Source: Lachnoanaerobaculum sanguinis (lineage in GTDB: Bacteria > Bacillota > Clostridia > Lachnospirales > Lachnospiraceae). From it: a DNA stretch of 64,000 bases. Numbering within the stretch: the stretch's first letter is position 1; every line of letters begins with the position of its first letter. The notes under the pieces were generated by a model. That model was not told the DNA's origin. It saw only the letters and a program-made list of their open reading frames with translations, and did not search any database. A program made the position numbers and the translations under genes. Positions 17,899 to 25,391 of the stretch are shown here, in pieces. The stretch covers positions 62,001-126,000 of the forward strand of contig NZ_BTHK01000002.1 of the NCBI RefSeq assembly GCF_033242365.1, read 5' to 3'.

Positions 17899-18209
17899 AG
17901 TAAAACAGACGGTCGCACAAGTGTGAGGAAAGTCCGGGCTTTATAGGGCAGGATGCCGGATAACATCCGGTGGAGGCGACTCCAAGGAAAGTGCAACAGA
18001 AAATAACCGCCGAAAGGTAAGGGTGAAAAGGTAGTGTAAGAGACTACCGCTCGTATGGTAACATATGGGGACAGTGTAAACCCCATCCAAAGCAAGACCG
18101 AAGCGAATAGGGCGGCCCGTCCGAAATTCAGGTAGGTTGCTAGAGCCTTGTGGTAACATAAGGACCAGATAGATGACCGTTTAATACATAACCCGGCTTA
18201 TGTTTTGCT
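17899..18209 (+). ncRNA. rnpB: RNase P RNA
   Basis: The catalytic RNA of RNase P, which matures tRNA 5' ends. Conserved blocks are present in order: GAGGAAAGTCCGGGCT (17925-), CAACAGAAAATAACCGCC (17994-), the AAGGGTGAAAAGGT segment, AGACCGAAGCG, AGATAGATGACCGT and the 3' AACCCGGCTTA. P1 can form between AGTAAAAC (17899-17906) and GTTTTGCT (18202-18209); P2 between ACGGTC and GACCGT. Ends are set from these helices and are approximate to a few bases. Confidence 0.95.
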
Positions 18210-18210
18210 C

Positions 18211-18236
18211 AGGCTCCCGAAAGGGAGCCTGTTTTT
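18211..18236 (+). terminator. Intrinsic terminator of rnpB
   Basis: A perfect eight-base stem AGGCTCCC/GGGAGCCT with a GAAA tetraloop, followed by GTTTTT. Confidence 0.95.
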
Positions 18237-18272
18237 ATACTATGAGTGTGTAATATATTTTTTCAAAATTCA

Positions 18273-18301
18273 TTGAAATTTAACATATAAAGGTATATGA
18301 T
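18273..18301 (+). promoter_or_regulatory. Promoter of the Panacea/PemK-like pair
   Basis: TTGAAA (18273-18278) and TATGAT (18296-18301) with a 17-base spacer, about 100 bases upstream of the antitoxin start. The leader between the predicted start and the gene holds no open frame with a good start. Confidence 0.75.
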
Positions 18302-18315
18302 TGTATTATCATATA
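18294..18315. promoter_or_regulatory. Candidate operator over the TA promoter
   Basis: TATATGAT (18294-18301) and ATCATATA (18308-18315) form a perfect eight-base inverted repeat with a six-base spacer, lying on the -10 element and start point. This is the position expected for autorepression of a toxin-antitoxin operon. Confidence 0.55.
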
Positions 18316-18401
18316 TTCATAGAGGAGTCTTTTCTTGTAGGTATTTTTATTGGTGCCGTTTTATATGGCGAATTTTTATAAGAAAAGAATGGAGGGTAAC
18401 T

Positions 18402-18893
18402 ATGGAAAGAGTGATTGATGTTGCACGATATATTTGTGATGAATATCAAAAAATGTCAGGGGAAGCAATTGATGAGATAAAATTGCATAAACTGCTTTAC
18501 TTTTCACAGCGAGAAAGCTTTGCAGTAACAGGTAAGCCACTATTTGCTGATGAATTTGAAGGATGGCGTTACGGTCCTGTTTGTGTTGCAGTCAGAAAAA
18601 GCTTTTGTCAAGGAGAAATTATCTCTAAGGAAATAGAAAAAATATCTGATGAAGCAGTATATATTGTTTCTAATGTAATAGCACAATACGGAGAACTGGC
18701 ATCATGGAAACTTAGCAAACTTTCACATGATGAGATTTCATGGAAAAATGCACGCAAAGGCTTGAGTGTTTGTGAGAATGGAGATAATAAATTATCTTTG
18801 GAAGATATCGAAGAGGATGCAAAAAAGGTTAGACCATATGACTATATATGGGATATGTATCTGGATGAATTCGAAGATTACGAGGATTTATGA
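18402..18893 (+). CDS. Panacea-domain (DUF4065) antitoxin
   Basis: A 163-residue protein with the Panacea/SocA-like domain: KLHKLLYFSQRESFAVTG (about 27-44) and DEFEGWRYGPVCVAV (about 49-63) are the family core. Panacea proteins are antitoxins that pair with many unrelated toxin folds. GGAGGG lies before ATG 18402; extending further upstream would run into the promoter. The gene ends on an ATGA junction with a PemK/MazF-like protein, so the pair fits a toxin-antitoxin operon in antitoxin-toxin order. Family assignment is from motif recognition; the antitoxin role is inferred from context. Confidence 0.85.
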   Translation: MERVIDVARYICDEYQKMSGEAIDEIKLHKLLYFSQRESFAVTGKPLFADEFEGWRYGPVCVAVRKSFCQGEIISKEIEKISDEAVYIVSNVIAQYGELASWKLSKLSHDEISWKNARKGLSVCENGDNKLSLEDIEEDAKKVRPYDYIWDMYLDEFEDYEDL

Positions 18894-19258
18894 TGATAGG
18901 AAAAGTCTATAAATCCATTGTTCCTTATTATGATAGAGTTAATCGTAAACAAAGTTTTAAAAGCAGACCATGTTTAATAATAGGTCAGGCGGATGTAGGT
19001 GACTATGTAGTTTTGCCTATATCGTCAATTTCTGACAAAAGTAAGGTGAATCCGATTTATGACATAAGTCTTGATTGTTCCGTTTTTACATTTTTACACA
19101 AAAATTCTTATTTGAGAACACATAAACAAACTGTAGTAAATATATCATTACTTAAAGATCAGTTAGTAGATTTTAAATCAGTATATGAAGAAACATTTTT
19201 AGAAAGTATCATTAAAGTTGAGGAGTTTCAGAAGAAAATGACCTCTGATGCTTTATAA
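18890..19258 (+). CDS. PemK/MazF-like toxin
   Basis: A 122-residue protein with the elements of the PemK/MazF (CcdB-like SH3 barrel) fold: an N-terminal GKVYKSIVPY strand, the SFKSRPCLIIGQ motif (about 23-34), DYVVLPISSISDK and a later HKNSYLRTHKQTVVN strand. MazF-type proteins are usually sequence-specific endoribonucleases. The start could also be ATG 18893, which is better spaced from GAGG; the two differ by one methionine. It overlaps the Panacea antitoxin gene by four bases. Sequence is divergent from classical MazF, so catalytic activity needs testing. Confidence 0.75.
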   Translation: MMIGKVYKSIVPYYDRVNRKQSFKSRPCLIIGQADVGDYVVLPISSISDKSKVNPIYDISLDCSVFTFLHKNSYLRTHKQTVVNISLLKDQLVDFKSVYEETFLESIIKVEEFQKKMTSDAL

Positions 19259-19282
19259 AACAGCTTCATATTAAATGCCGAG

Positions 19283-19312
19283 GGTAGGTTGATTTTCAAC
19301 CTGCCTTTTTTT
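19283..19312 (+). terminator. Intrinsic terminator after the TA pair
   Basis: GGTAGGTTG pairs with CAACCTGCC (one G-T pair), five-base loop, followed by TTTTTTT. Confidence 0.9.
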
Positions 19313-19321
19313 GTATAAAGA

Positions 19322-19354
19322 TTTACTCTATCTTAACCTAATACATGGTAGAAT
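19322..19354 (+). promoter_or_regulatory. Direct-repeat activated promoter of the Fe-S/kinase operon
   Basis: TTTACT (19322) and TTAACC (19333) are direct-repeat half sites 11 bases apart, followed 16 bases after the second half site by an extended -10, TGGTAGAAT (-10 hexamer 19349-19354). There is no proper -35. The same arrangement with the same spacings recurs at 22281-22313 upstream of the TlpA gene. This is the layout expected for an OmpR/PhoB-type regulator replacing the -35. Confidence 0.6.
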
Positions 19355-19383
19355 ATGGGAAAGCTTAAACGTAGGAGAGTAAG

Positions 19384-20328
19384 ATGAAATATTTCGAGAA
19401 TAAGTACACGAGATTTCAAGAGAGAAAAAAGAATATAATACAGGCATTGGCGACACTGGCAACAAATGCAAACTTAAAAGGATTTTTTGAAGGCAGAATA
19501 TACACCGGAAATACCAAAGTTGCATGTGTGCCGGGGCTTAATTGCTATTCATGTCCGGGGGCGGTAGGCTCATGCCCCATAGGTTCATTACAGGCCGTAA
19601 TAGGCAGTAAGAAATTCAGCATATCATACTATGTATTCGGAATAATGATACTGATAGGAGCATTACTCGGAAGACTGGTATGCGGACTTTTATGTCCTTT
19701 CGGATTTGTACAGGATCTTTTATATAAGATACCGACACCTAAGTTTAAAATACCTGAAAAGATAGACAGACCGCTCAGATACTTAAAATATGCAATATTA
19801 CTTGTATTTGTAATACTTCTGCCGATGTTTTTGACAAATCAATTCGGACTTGGAGCACCTTATTTTTGTAAGCTTATCTGTCCGGCAGGAACATTAGGCG
19901 GAGCACTGCCTTTACTTGCAACAAATGAAGGACTTAGAAGTACTATCGGATTTTTATTTTTCTGGAAACTCAGCATTTTAATAGTAATAGTGGCATTATC
20001 AATATTTACATACAGACCGTTTTGCAAATATATATGTCCGCTTGGAGCATTCTACTCATTCTTTAACAAAATAGGATTTTATAAGATGGAGTTTGTTCCG
20101 GACAAATGTGTAAATTGCGGACTTTGTGAAAAGTCATGTAAGATGGATATAAATGTCAGAGCAAATCCGAACTCATTGGAATGTATCAGATGCGGAGCCT
20201 GTACAGCGGCCTGCAGACATGACGCACTTGTAATGACATATGCCGGATTAGGAAAGAAGAAAGAAGACAAGCCTGTAGCGACAAAGGCTTGCAGTGGAAA
20301 TTGCAGAGGATGTGCCCATGTGGAATAG
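19384..20328 (+). CDS. Polytopic membrane 4Fe-4S protein, NapH/NosR-like
   Basis: A 314-residue membrane protein with about five hydrophobic segments and 18 or more cysteines. Features in order: an N-terminal cluster C48/C54/C57/C64; CGLLCP (C100, C104); FCKLICP (C162, C166); FCKYICP (C214, C218), the paired CxxxCP motifs of the NapH/NosR/YccM type; two classical ferredoxin motifs (C242-C252 and C267-C277); and a C-terminal CxxxCxxC (C303, C307, C310). Such proteins move electrons from cytoplasmic donors across the membrane. Position with a TlpA-like thioredoxin and a CxxC peptide suggests delivery of reducing power to extracytoplasmic thiols. AGGAGAG precedes the ATG; the kinase gene starts inside its end. 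Confidence 0.85.
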   Translation: MKYFENKYTRFQERKKNIIQALATLATNANLKGFFEGRIYTGNTKVACVPGLNCYSCPGAVGSCPIGSLQAVIGSKKFSISYYVFGIMILIGALLGRLVCGLLCPFGFVQDLLYKIPTPKFKIPEKIDRPLRYLKYAILLVFVILLPMFLTNQFGLGAPYFCKLICPAGTLGGALPLLATNEGLRSTIGFLFFWKLSILIVIVALSIFTYRPFCKYICPLGAFYSFFNKIGFYKMEFVPDKCVNCGLCEKSCKMDINVRANPNSLECIRCGACTAACRHDALVMTYAGLGKKKEDKPVATKACSGNCRGCAHVE

Positions 20329-21406
20329 GCTCTCTATAAGAGTAAAACTGACTCTGGTTACAGGTGCCGTGCTTTGCATAATATCTTTGATATCCTATCT
20401 TATAAATATAGGCAATGCCTCCACAATATTCATATTGCCGGATAACGCCAATATAACAGAGGCTACAGGAGAGAACTTCTTTCAGATAGATATGAATGTG
20501 GCACAGGAGACATTCAGGATAAACTGCTTTTATATTACGGTATTCTGCTCGGTTGTAGGTACAGCACTTATGTGGTATGTCAGCGGAAAAGTCTTAAAGC
20601 CTTTGAATACATTTGCGGATACTATAAAAGATCTTGATATAAATAAAATAAATGAAGAGATAAATGTGGTTAAGACAAAAGACGAAGTAGGAGAATTACA
20701 AAACTCCTTCAACTATATGCTTCAAAATATCAAAGAGTCATATATAAGACAAAAAAGTTTTTCACAGAATGCCGCGCATGAACTTAAGACTCCTGTTGCC
20801 GCAATAAAGACAAACTTGGAAGTTTTGAGTATGGACGATGAACCGGGAGTTGAGGACTATAAAGACTTTGTAAACGTAGTGGACAGACAGGTGGAAATGA
20901 TGAGTTCAATAGTACAGGGACTCAGACTTTTAAGCAGCGGTGAAGAGCTTAATCTTGAGAAAGTATGCCTTCAAACAATTGTTGATGAGGTAATATCGGA
21001 TTTAAGAAATGATTTGGAAAGTAAAATGCAAAAGATAAGTATAGATTTTGATAATAAAAAATTTATCGTATCTGCAGACAGAGTACTTTTAAAACAGGCA
21101 ATCTTTAATCTTATGCACAATGCAATAAGATATTCAAATAAAGAGGCAAGCATTGAAATCAGGCTTAAAGATAATATATTAAGTATAAAAAATTACGGAG
21201 TCGGAATACCTAAAGAAGATTTGGAAAAAATATTTGATGCATTTTATTGTGTAGACAAATCCAGATCGAAAAAATACGGCGGAAGCGGCCTTGGACTTGC
21301 AATAACCAAGGAAATAATGAATAAGCACAAGTTCAATATAAGCGCAAACAGTATGAAAAATGATTTTGTAGAACTTTTAATAGATTTCAAAGGAGAAAAT
21401 AAATGA
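20318..21406 (+). CDS. Sensor histidine kinase
   Basis: A 362-residue membrane kinase: TM1 about 10-30, a short external loop of about 40 residues, TM2 about 70-90, HAMP about 91-140, HisKA with HELKTPVAA (phospho-His H154) and a HATPase domain with NLMHNAIRYSN and GGSGLGLAITKE. ATG 20318 follows AGAGGA by seven bases and overlaps the Fe-S gene by 11 bases; a GTG at 20294 is less likely. It is the probable partner of the response regulator on the opposite strand 1.6 kb downstream, the only one in the window. The short sensor loop and redox neighbours suggest it senses redox or thiol state, which is inference. Confidence 0.9.
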   Translation: MWNRLSIRVKLTLVTGAVLCIISLISYLINIGNASTIFILPDNANITEATGENFFQIDMNVAQETFRINCFYITVFCSVVGTALMWYVSGKVLKPLNTFADTIKDLDINKINEEINVVKTKDEVGELQNSFNYMLQNIKESYIRQKSFSQNAAHELKTPVAAIKTNLEVLSMDDEPGVEDYKDFVNVVDRQVEMMSSIVQGLRLLSSGEELNLEKVCLQTIVDEVISDLRNDLESKMQKISIDFDNKKFIVSADRVLLKQAIFNLMHNAIRYSNKEASIEIRLKDNILSIKNYGVGIPKEDLEKIFDAFYCVDKSRSKKYGGSGLGLAITKEIMNKHKFNISANSMKNDFVELLIDFKGENK

Positions 21407-21564
21407 AAGAACTGATAAAAAAAGCTGAAAAAAGCAGAATACTTCCATTTGCGGCTCTCGGAATAGGAGCAATAATGGTGGTAGCCGGTGTTATAAGAGA
21501 TGAGCATCTTGTAGTGTTAAAAAAGGCGGTCAATATATGCCTTGAATGTATCGGTATAGGATAA
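21403..21564 (+). CDS. CD1871A-family CxxC-motif membrane peptide
   Basis: A 53-residue protein with a charged start (MKELIKKAEKSR), one hydrophobic segment (about residues 14-30, PFAALGIGAIMVVAGVI) and a C-terminal tail with the motif ICLECIGIG (C46, C49) at the very end. This matches the small CD1871A-type CxxC family found near membrane Fe-S and TlpA-like genes in Clostridia. It starts on an ATGA junction with the kinase gene after AGGAGAA. The CxxC would lie at the membrane face and could relay disulfide exchange. It is short enough to be missed by gene callers. Confidence 0.8.
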   Translation: MKELIKKAEKSRILPFAALGIGAIMVVAGVIRDEHLVVLKKAVNICLECIGIG

Positions 21565-21605
21565 TAGCGATATTACATCGTTAAAATAAATTTAAGGAGA
21601 AAGAT

Positions 21606-22267
21606 ATGAAAAAGAATTTGAAAAAACTTATGATAGCAGCTGCGGCGGTATCGGTTTTGATGGGTTGTGCAAACAATGCAAAAACAAATGAGACTAAAGA
21701 AACAGTTGCGGAAAGTGTGGATGCAAAAGAAGCCGGTATGAGTATTGAAGCAAACACGGATATGCCGACAGATATGCCTTATTTGCCAGGAGCAGAAAAC
21801 GGAAAGATAAACAGGAAGTTCCGGATGAAGTTGACCTTTTACTTGATAATTCGGGAATAAAATTTGTAGATATATCTACAGGACTTGTAAGTGATGCACC
21901 GAAGGAAGGCGATACTATTTATGCATGGGTGGCGCCTGAGTATATGATGAGTTTGCCACCACAGGTAAATTCATATGTGGTACTGACCAATGTACCTGAT
22001 AAATTACATATGCCTATGTATACAGACAGTATCGAAGGATATGAGGAGTCTGACGGTAAAGTAAAGCTTAAAGATACTCTAAACAATGCCAAATGGAGTA
22101 TTGACAATAAAGTAAAACCTGTACTTTCATCAACAGGAGAAGAAGTTGAGTTTTCAGATATCAAAAAAGGTGATAAAGTCCTCGTGTGGTCTGATAACTT
22201 CATGCTTACAGGTGATAGTAAAGAAGCACCTGAGATAAATGTAAGCAGAGTGGTAATATTAAGATAG
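21606..22267 (+). pseudogene. Lipoprotein gene broken by a one-base frameshift
   Basis: The start encodes a clear lipoprotein signal (MKKNLKKLMIAAAAVSVLMGC, lipobox cysteine C21) after AAGGAGAAAGAT. The frame stops at 21860, but the following frame, read from about 21806 to 22267, is plainly coding (KDKQEVPDEVDLLLDN and onward to INVSRVVILR) without its own start signal. Adding one A to the GGAAAG run near 21801-21806 joins the two into a protein of about 220 residues. So this is a frameshifted gene, a sequencing error in an A run, or phase variation. I do not recognise the mature domain. It lies between the CxxC peptide and the TlpA gene. Confidence 0.75.
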
Positions 22268-22280
22268 AATACTGGATTTC

Positions 22281-22313
22281 TTAACCTTAGCTTTACCTAA
22301 GTTATGGTATACT
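22281..22313 (+). promoter_or_regulatory. Direct-repeat activated promoter of the TlpA gene
   Basis: TTAACC (22281) and TTTACC (22292) are 11 bases apart, and an extended -10 TGGTATACT (hexamer 22308-22313) starts 16 bases after the second repeat. Spacing and sequence match the element at 19322-19354. Confidence 0.6.
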
Positions 22314-22341
22314 ACCACAGTATTATAGATAAGGAGTAATT

Positions 22342-22935
22342 ATGAGGAAGAAAATATTGATTTTAGGTATGGCTCTTATGCTGGCAGCAGGAATAAGTGC
22401 TTGTAATGCAAGCAGCAAGACTTCATCAAGTGAGGCTACAACTACAGAGTCAAAGCAGGCTGATGCAAAGGCGGAAGATTCCAAACAGGCAGAGTCCGAT
22501 AAAGAAGATAAGAAGTTCCCTGAGTTCAGTGCAAAGACTGTTTCAGGAGAGGATATCAGCAGTGATGTATTCAAAGAAAGCAAGCTTACAGTTGTAAATG
22601 TATGGGGAAGCTGGTGCGGTCCATGTGTTCAGGAGATTCCTGAGTTGCAAAAACTCTACGAAAGCATGAAAGACAAAGATGTAAATGTAATCGGTCTTGC
22701 ACAGGATGCCGGAACAGATTTGGATGCTGTTAAGGAAATCATTGATAAGAACAAAGTTACATATCAGAACATAGTACCTGAAGGTGCTACCGAGGACTTT
22801 GTAATGAGTATTATGGCTTTTCCTACAACATTCTTTGTAGATTCTGACAGAAATATAGTAGGCGTAATACAGGGTAACAGAAATTTGGAGGCATTTACAG
22901 CAGCCGTTGAGGGTGTGTTGGAAAAGCTTAAATAA
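22342..22935 (+). CDS. TlpA-like thioredoxin-fold lipoprotein
   Basis: A 197-residue lipoprotein: signal with lipobox GISAC (C21), a Ser/Thr/Ala/Lys linker (22-57), then an AlkC/TlpA-type thioredoxin domain with VNVWGSWCGPC (C92, C95) and the cis-proline loop MAFPTTFFVD. It should act outside the membrane as a thiol-disulfide reductase, and its electron source is likely the membrane Fe-S protein or CxxC peptide upstream, since no CcdA gene is seen. AAGGAG precedes the ATG. It has its own promoter, matching that of the Fe-S operon, and a terminator that overlaps the convergent regulator gene. Confidence 0.9.
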   Translation: MRKKILILGMALMLAAGISACNASSKTSSSEATTTESKQADAKAEDSKQAESDKEDKKFPEFSAKTVSGEDISSDVFKESKLTVVNVWGSWCGPCVQEIPELQKLYESMKDKDVNVIGLAQDAGTDLDAVKEIIDKNKVTYQNIVPEGATEDFVMSIMAFPTTFFVDSDRNIVGVIQGNRNLEAFTAAVEGVLEKLK

Positions 22936-22966
22936 TGTAGGGATTAAATATATAGGAAAAACTTAA

Positions 22967-23018
22967 GGAATGGGCATACTAGTCATTTATAGTATAGCCC
23001 ATTCCTCTGTTTGTTTTT
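22967..23018 (+). terminator. Long-stem terminator of the TlpA gene
   Basis: GGAATGGGC-ATACTA (22967-22981) pairs with TAGTAT-A-GCCCATTCC (22991-23005), followed by a T-rich tail. The right half encodes the last residues of the convergent response regulator. Confidence 0.75.
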
Positions 23019-23641
23019 ATAACATCGCTGCCAAGTTTCTTTCTAATAGCCGCTATATGCACCTTTATAACACCGGAGGCGTCATTTGCATTCATATCTA
23101 CATTGTGTTCAAGCAGTTCGTCAGTAGAAACTAAAGTATCCTTATGCAGACAAAGATACTCAAAAATAGCGTATTCCTTCGGAGTAAGAGCAATATTCTC
23201 ACCGTCCTTTTGAACCTGCTTCTTATTTACAAACAGTGTAATACCGTGAGAGTCAAGCTTTATACAGTCATTGTTTGCGCTGTATGAAGTACGAAGCAAT
23301 GCTCTTATCCTTGCCTCCAGCTCTTTAAAGTGGAAGGGCTTTACCATATAGTCGTTTGCACCGAGGTCAAGTCCCAGAACCTTATCATTTAAAGTATCCC
23401 TTGCAGATAAAATAATGACCTTACAGTCAGGATTATCCTCTCTTATAACCTTTAAAACCTCAAGACCGTCAAGCTTAGGCATATTCAAATCAAGAACTAT
23501 CAAATCGTACTCGGATTCAAAATATAGACTCAGAGCCTCTTCGCCGTCCATAGCCGTATCCACATAATAGTTAAGTTTACGAAGTCCCTTTGCAAGTCCG
23601 TTTAAAATATCCTCTTCATCTTCACATATTAAAAGTCGCAT
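22979..23641 (-). CDS. OmpR/PhoB-family response regulator
   Basis: A 220-residue regulator: receiver domain with acidic pocket CEDEED (7-11), phosphoacceptor D51 in LIVLDLNMPKLDG and K101 in MVKPFHF; C-terminal winged helix (about 125-220) with LTPKEYAIFEYL and KVHIAAIRKKLG. The start is at 23641, with GGGGAG a few bases upstream; upstream in-frame codons would add an implausible extension. It converges on the TlpA gene and is probably the partner of the kinase at 20318-21406. The direct repeats in the two locus promoters are its natural candidate sites. Confidence 0.93.
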   Translation of the reverse strand: MRLLICEDEEDILNGLAKGLRKLNYYVDTAMDGEEALSLYFESEYDLIVLDLNMPKLDGLEVLKVIREDNPDCKVIILSARDTLNDKVLGLDLGANDYMVKPFHFKELEARIRALLRTSYSANNDCIKLDSHGITLFVNKKQVQKDGENIALTPKEYAIFEYLCLHKDTLVSTDELLEHNVDMNANDASGVIKVHIAAIRKKLGSDVIKTNRGMGYTIND

Positions 23642-23975
23642 ATAATCTCCCCGAAATATTGATAAGTATAAAGATACAATGAAATTACACGAATGGCAAT
23701 ATAGAAAAAGTGAATAAATACACAAATTTTATGAATGAAAAGAATCAAAACATTCATTTATAGAATAAAAACACTGCTGTTTATTAATGGAAGAACGTCT
23801 ATTGAAAAGCAGACTGAAAGTAGAGAACAAAATTTTAACAAAGTTGACAAAATTCTTAATATGTCTTTAAGTAATCTTAATTTTTTCGTTGAATAAATAA
23901 TATTCGGTTGTATAATAGTATAAAGAAAAAGTTCTTTTTAAAAGAAAATAAACATATATGAAAGGAAATAACCGA
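23642..23975. other. Divergent regulatory region between the response regulator and the polysaccharide operon
   Basis: 334 bases without a gene. It holds the leader of the regulator gene on the minus strand and, on the plus strand, three TCTTAA-like half sites at 23853, 23864 (TCTTTAA) and 23875, spaced 10-11 bases, just upstream of the operon promoter. No RNA gene or open frame was seen. Confidence 0.6.
23889..23916 (+). promoter_or_regulatory. Promoter of the polysaccharide operon
   Basis: TTGAAT (23889-23894) and TATAAT (23911-23916) with a 16-base spacer. The half-site array at 23853-23880 lies immediately upstream. The predicted start leaves a leader of about 50 bases before cpsB. Confidence 0.7.
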
Positions 23976-24668
23976 TTGATTGACATTCATGCCCACATAG
24001 TTTTCGGTGTGGATGACGGAGCAAGAAATCCTGACGAGTCTCTTAAACTTATAGATATGGCAGTTAGTCAAGGTATAGAGAAAATAATAGCAACGCCACA
24101 TAACATGCCGAACCTAAGACCCGAGGAGATAGTTGAAAAAATAAATGTATTAAACACAAAACTGAAAGAAGAAAATATCAAATGTGATATTTATACAGGT
24201 GAGGAGATATTCTATTCAAAAGACACTATAGAGTCATTGAAAAAGAAAAAGTATCTGACACTGGCAGACAGCAATTATGTTCTGGTGGAATTTGATCCCG
24301 GAGTAAGTTTCAATTACTTGAAGATGGCAACAAGAGATATAATCTTTGGCGGCTTTATTCCGGTATTTGCTCATGTTGAGCGGTATTCATGTTTAAGAAA
24401 GAATAAGAGACTTGAAGAAATAAAAACCTTAGGTGCATTGTTTCAAATGAACTACAGCAGTTTGAACGGTGGAATTTTCAATATGAATACACTTTGGTGT
24501 AAGAAGAAGATAAAGGAAGGTAATATTTCCTTTATGGCTACAGATATGCATAGAATTGACTTAAGGAAACCTGAAATCACAAAAGCATTATCATGGATTT
24601 CAAAGAATGCGGAAAAGTATTTGATAGAAATGACATATGAAAATGCAAACGTAATATTACAGAAATAG
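23976..24668 (+). CDS. cpsB: CpsB/CapC-type tyrosine-protein phosphatase (PHP domain)
   Basis: A manganese-dependent phosphatase that dephosphorylates the polysaccharide tyrosine kinase. The 230-residue protein starts IDIHAHIVFGVDDGA, the PHP metal motif, followed by IATPHNMP, FAHVERY and a late MATDMHR motif, all metal ligands. I prefer TTG 23976, nine bases after AAAGGA and giving the family start (M)IDIHxH; ATG 23958, six codons earlier, has no binding site. First gene of the operon, next to the Wzz-like and kinase genes as in the streptococcal cpsBCD order. Confidence 0.9.
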   Translation: MIDIHAHIVFGVDDGARNPDESLKLIDMAVSQGIEKIIATPHNMPNLRPEEIVEKINVLNTKLKEENIKCDIYTGEEIFYSKDTIESLKKKKYLTLADSNYVLVEFDPGVSFNYLKMATRDIIFGGFIPVFAHVERYSCLRKNKRLEEIKTLGALFQMNYSSLNGGIFNMNTLWCKKKIKEGNISFMATDMHRIDLRKPEITKALSWISKNAEKYLIEMTYENANVILQK

Positions 24669-24682
24669 AATGGAGTAGATAA

Positions 24683-25375
24683 ATGGGGGACAGAATGATA
24701 AACGAAGAGACGGAAATAGATCTTCTTGAACTTATTTTTGTCTTAAAAGAAAAGTGGTGGATGATTTTAGCGGCAGGAGTACTGGGGTTTGTATTGGCGG
24801 CAGCTTTCAGCGTATTTTTTATTACTCCGCAGTATCAATCCACATCTCAGATGTATGTTTTATCAAAAGAGACTACGCTGAACTCGTTGGCAGATCTTCA
24901 AATAGGAAGTCAGCTGACAAAAGATTATAAGGTGATGATTCAGAGCAGGCCTGTACTTGAGGAAGTTATAGAAAAGCTTGGACTTAATATAAATTACAAG
25001 CAACTCAGAAAAAAGCTGAAAGTGGATAATCCTTTGGATACAAGAATCCTTTCACTTACAGTAACAGATCCGGATCCTGAAAATGCAAAAGAAATCGTAA
25101 ATCAAATAGCGGTTTCTTCTTCAAAATATATAGGTGATTTGATGGAGGTGGTACCGCCAAAGATTATAGAGTTTGGAATAGCACCGGAAGAAAAATCAGG
25201 ACCAAGTATAAAGAAAAATGCCTTGATGGGGGCAATTTTAGGAATATTCCTTATTTCAGGAATCATCATAGCAATAGAACTTTTAGATGACAGTGTAAAG
25301 AGTGAAGAAGATCTTGAAAAAAATCTAAAACTCACTATACTTGCAAGCTTACCGGAATATAAAAAGAATAAATAA
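24683..25375 (+). CDS. Wzz/CpsC-like polysaccharide co-polymerase (kinase adaptor)
   Basis: A 230-residue membrane protein with TM1 (about 27-50), an external region and TM2 (about 180-200), the Wzz domain layout. EIDLLELIFVLKEKWW at the start and a short cytoplasmic tail after TM2 are typical of CpsC/YveK, which activates the separate tyrosine kinase and governs chain length. GGAG lies seven bases before ATG 24683. cpsD follows after 16 bases. Confidence 0.9.
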   Translation: MGDRMINEETEIDLLELIFVLKEKWWMILAAGVLGFVLAAAFSVFFITPQYQSTSQMYVLSKETTLNSLADLQIGSQLTKDYKVMIQSRPVLEEVIEKLGLNINYKQLRKKLKVDNPLDTRILSLTVTDPDPENAKEIVNQIAVSSSKYIGDLMEVVPPKIIEFGIAPEEKSGPSIKKNALMGAILGIFLISGIIIAIELLDDSVKSEEDLEKNLKLTILASLPEYKKNK

Positions 25376-25391
25376 CTTGAGAGGAGGAGAC

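Noticed and set aside
18297..18401. N-terminal extension or leader peptide upstream of the Panacea gene
   Set aside because: The extension begins inside the promoter -10 and lacks a binding site, whereas ATG 18402 has GGAGGG.
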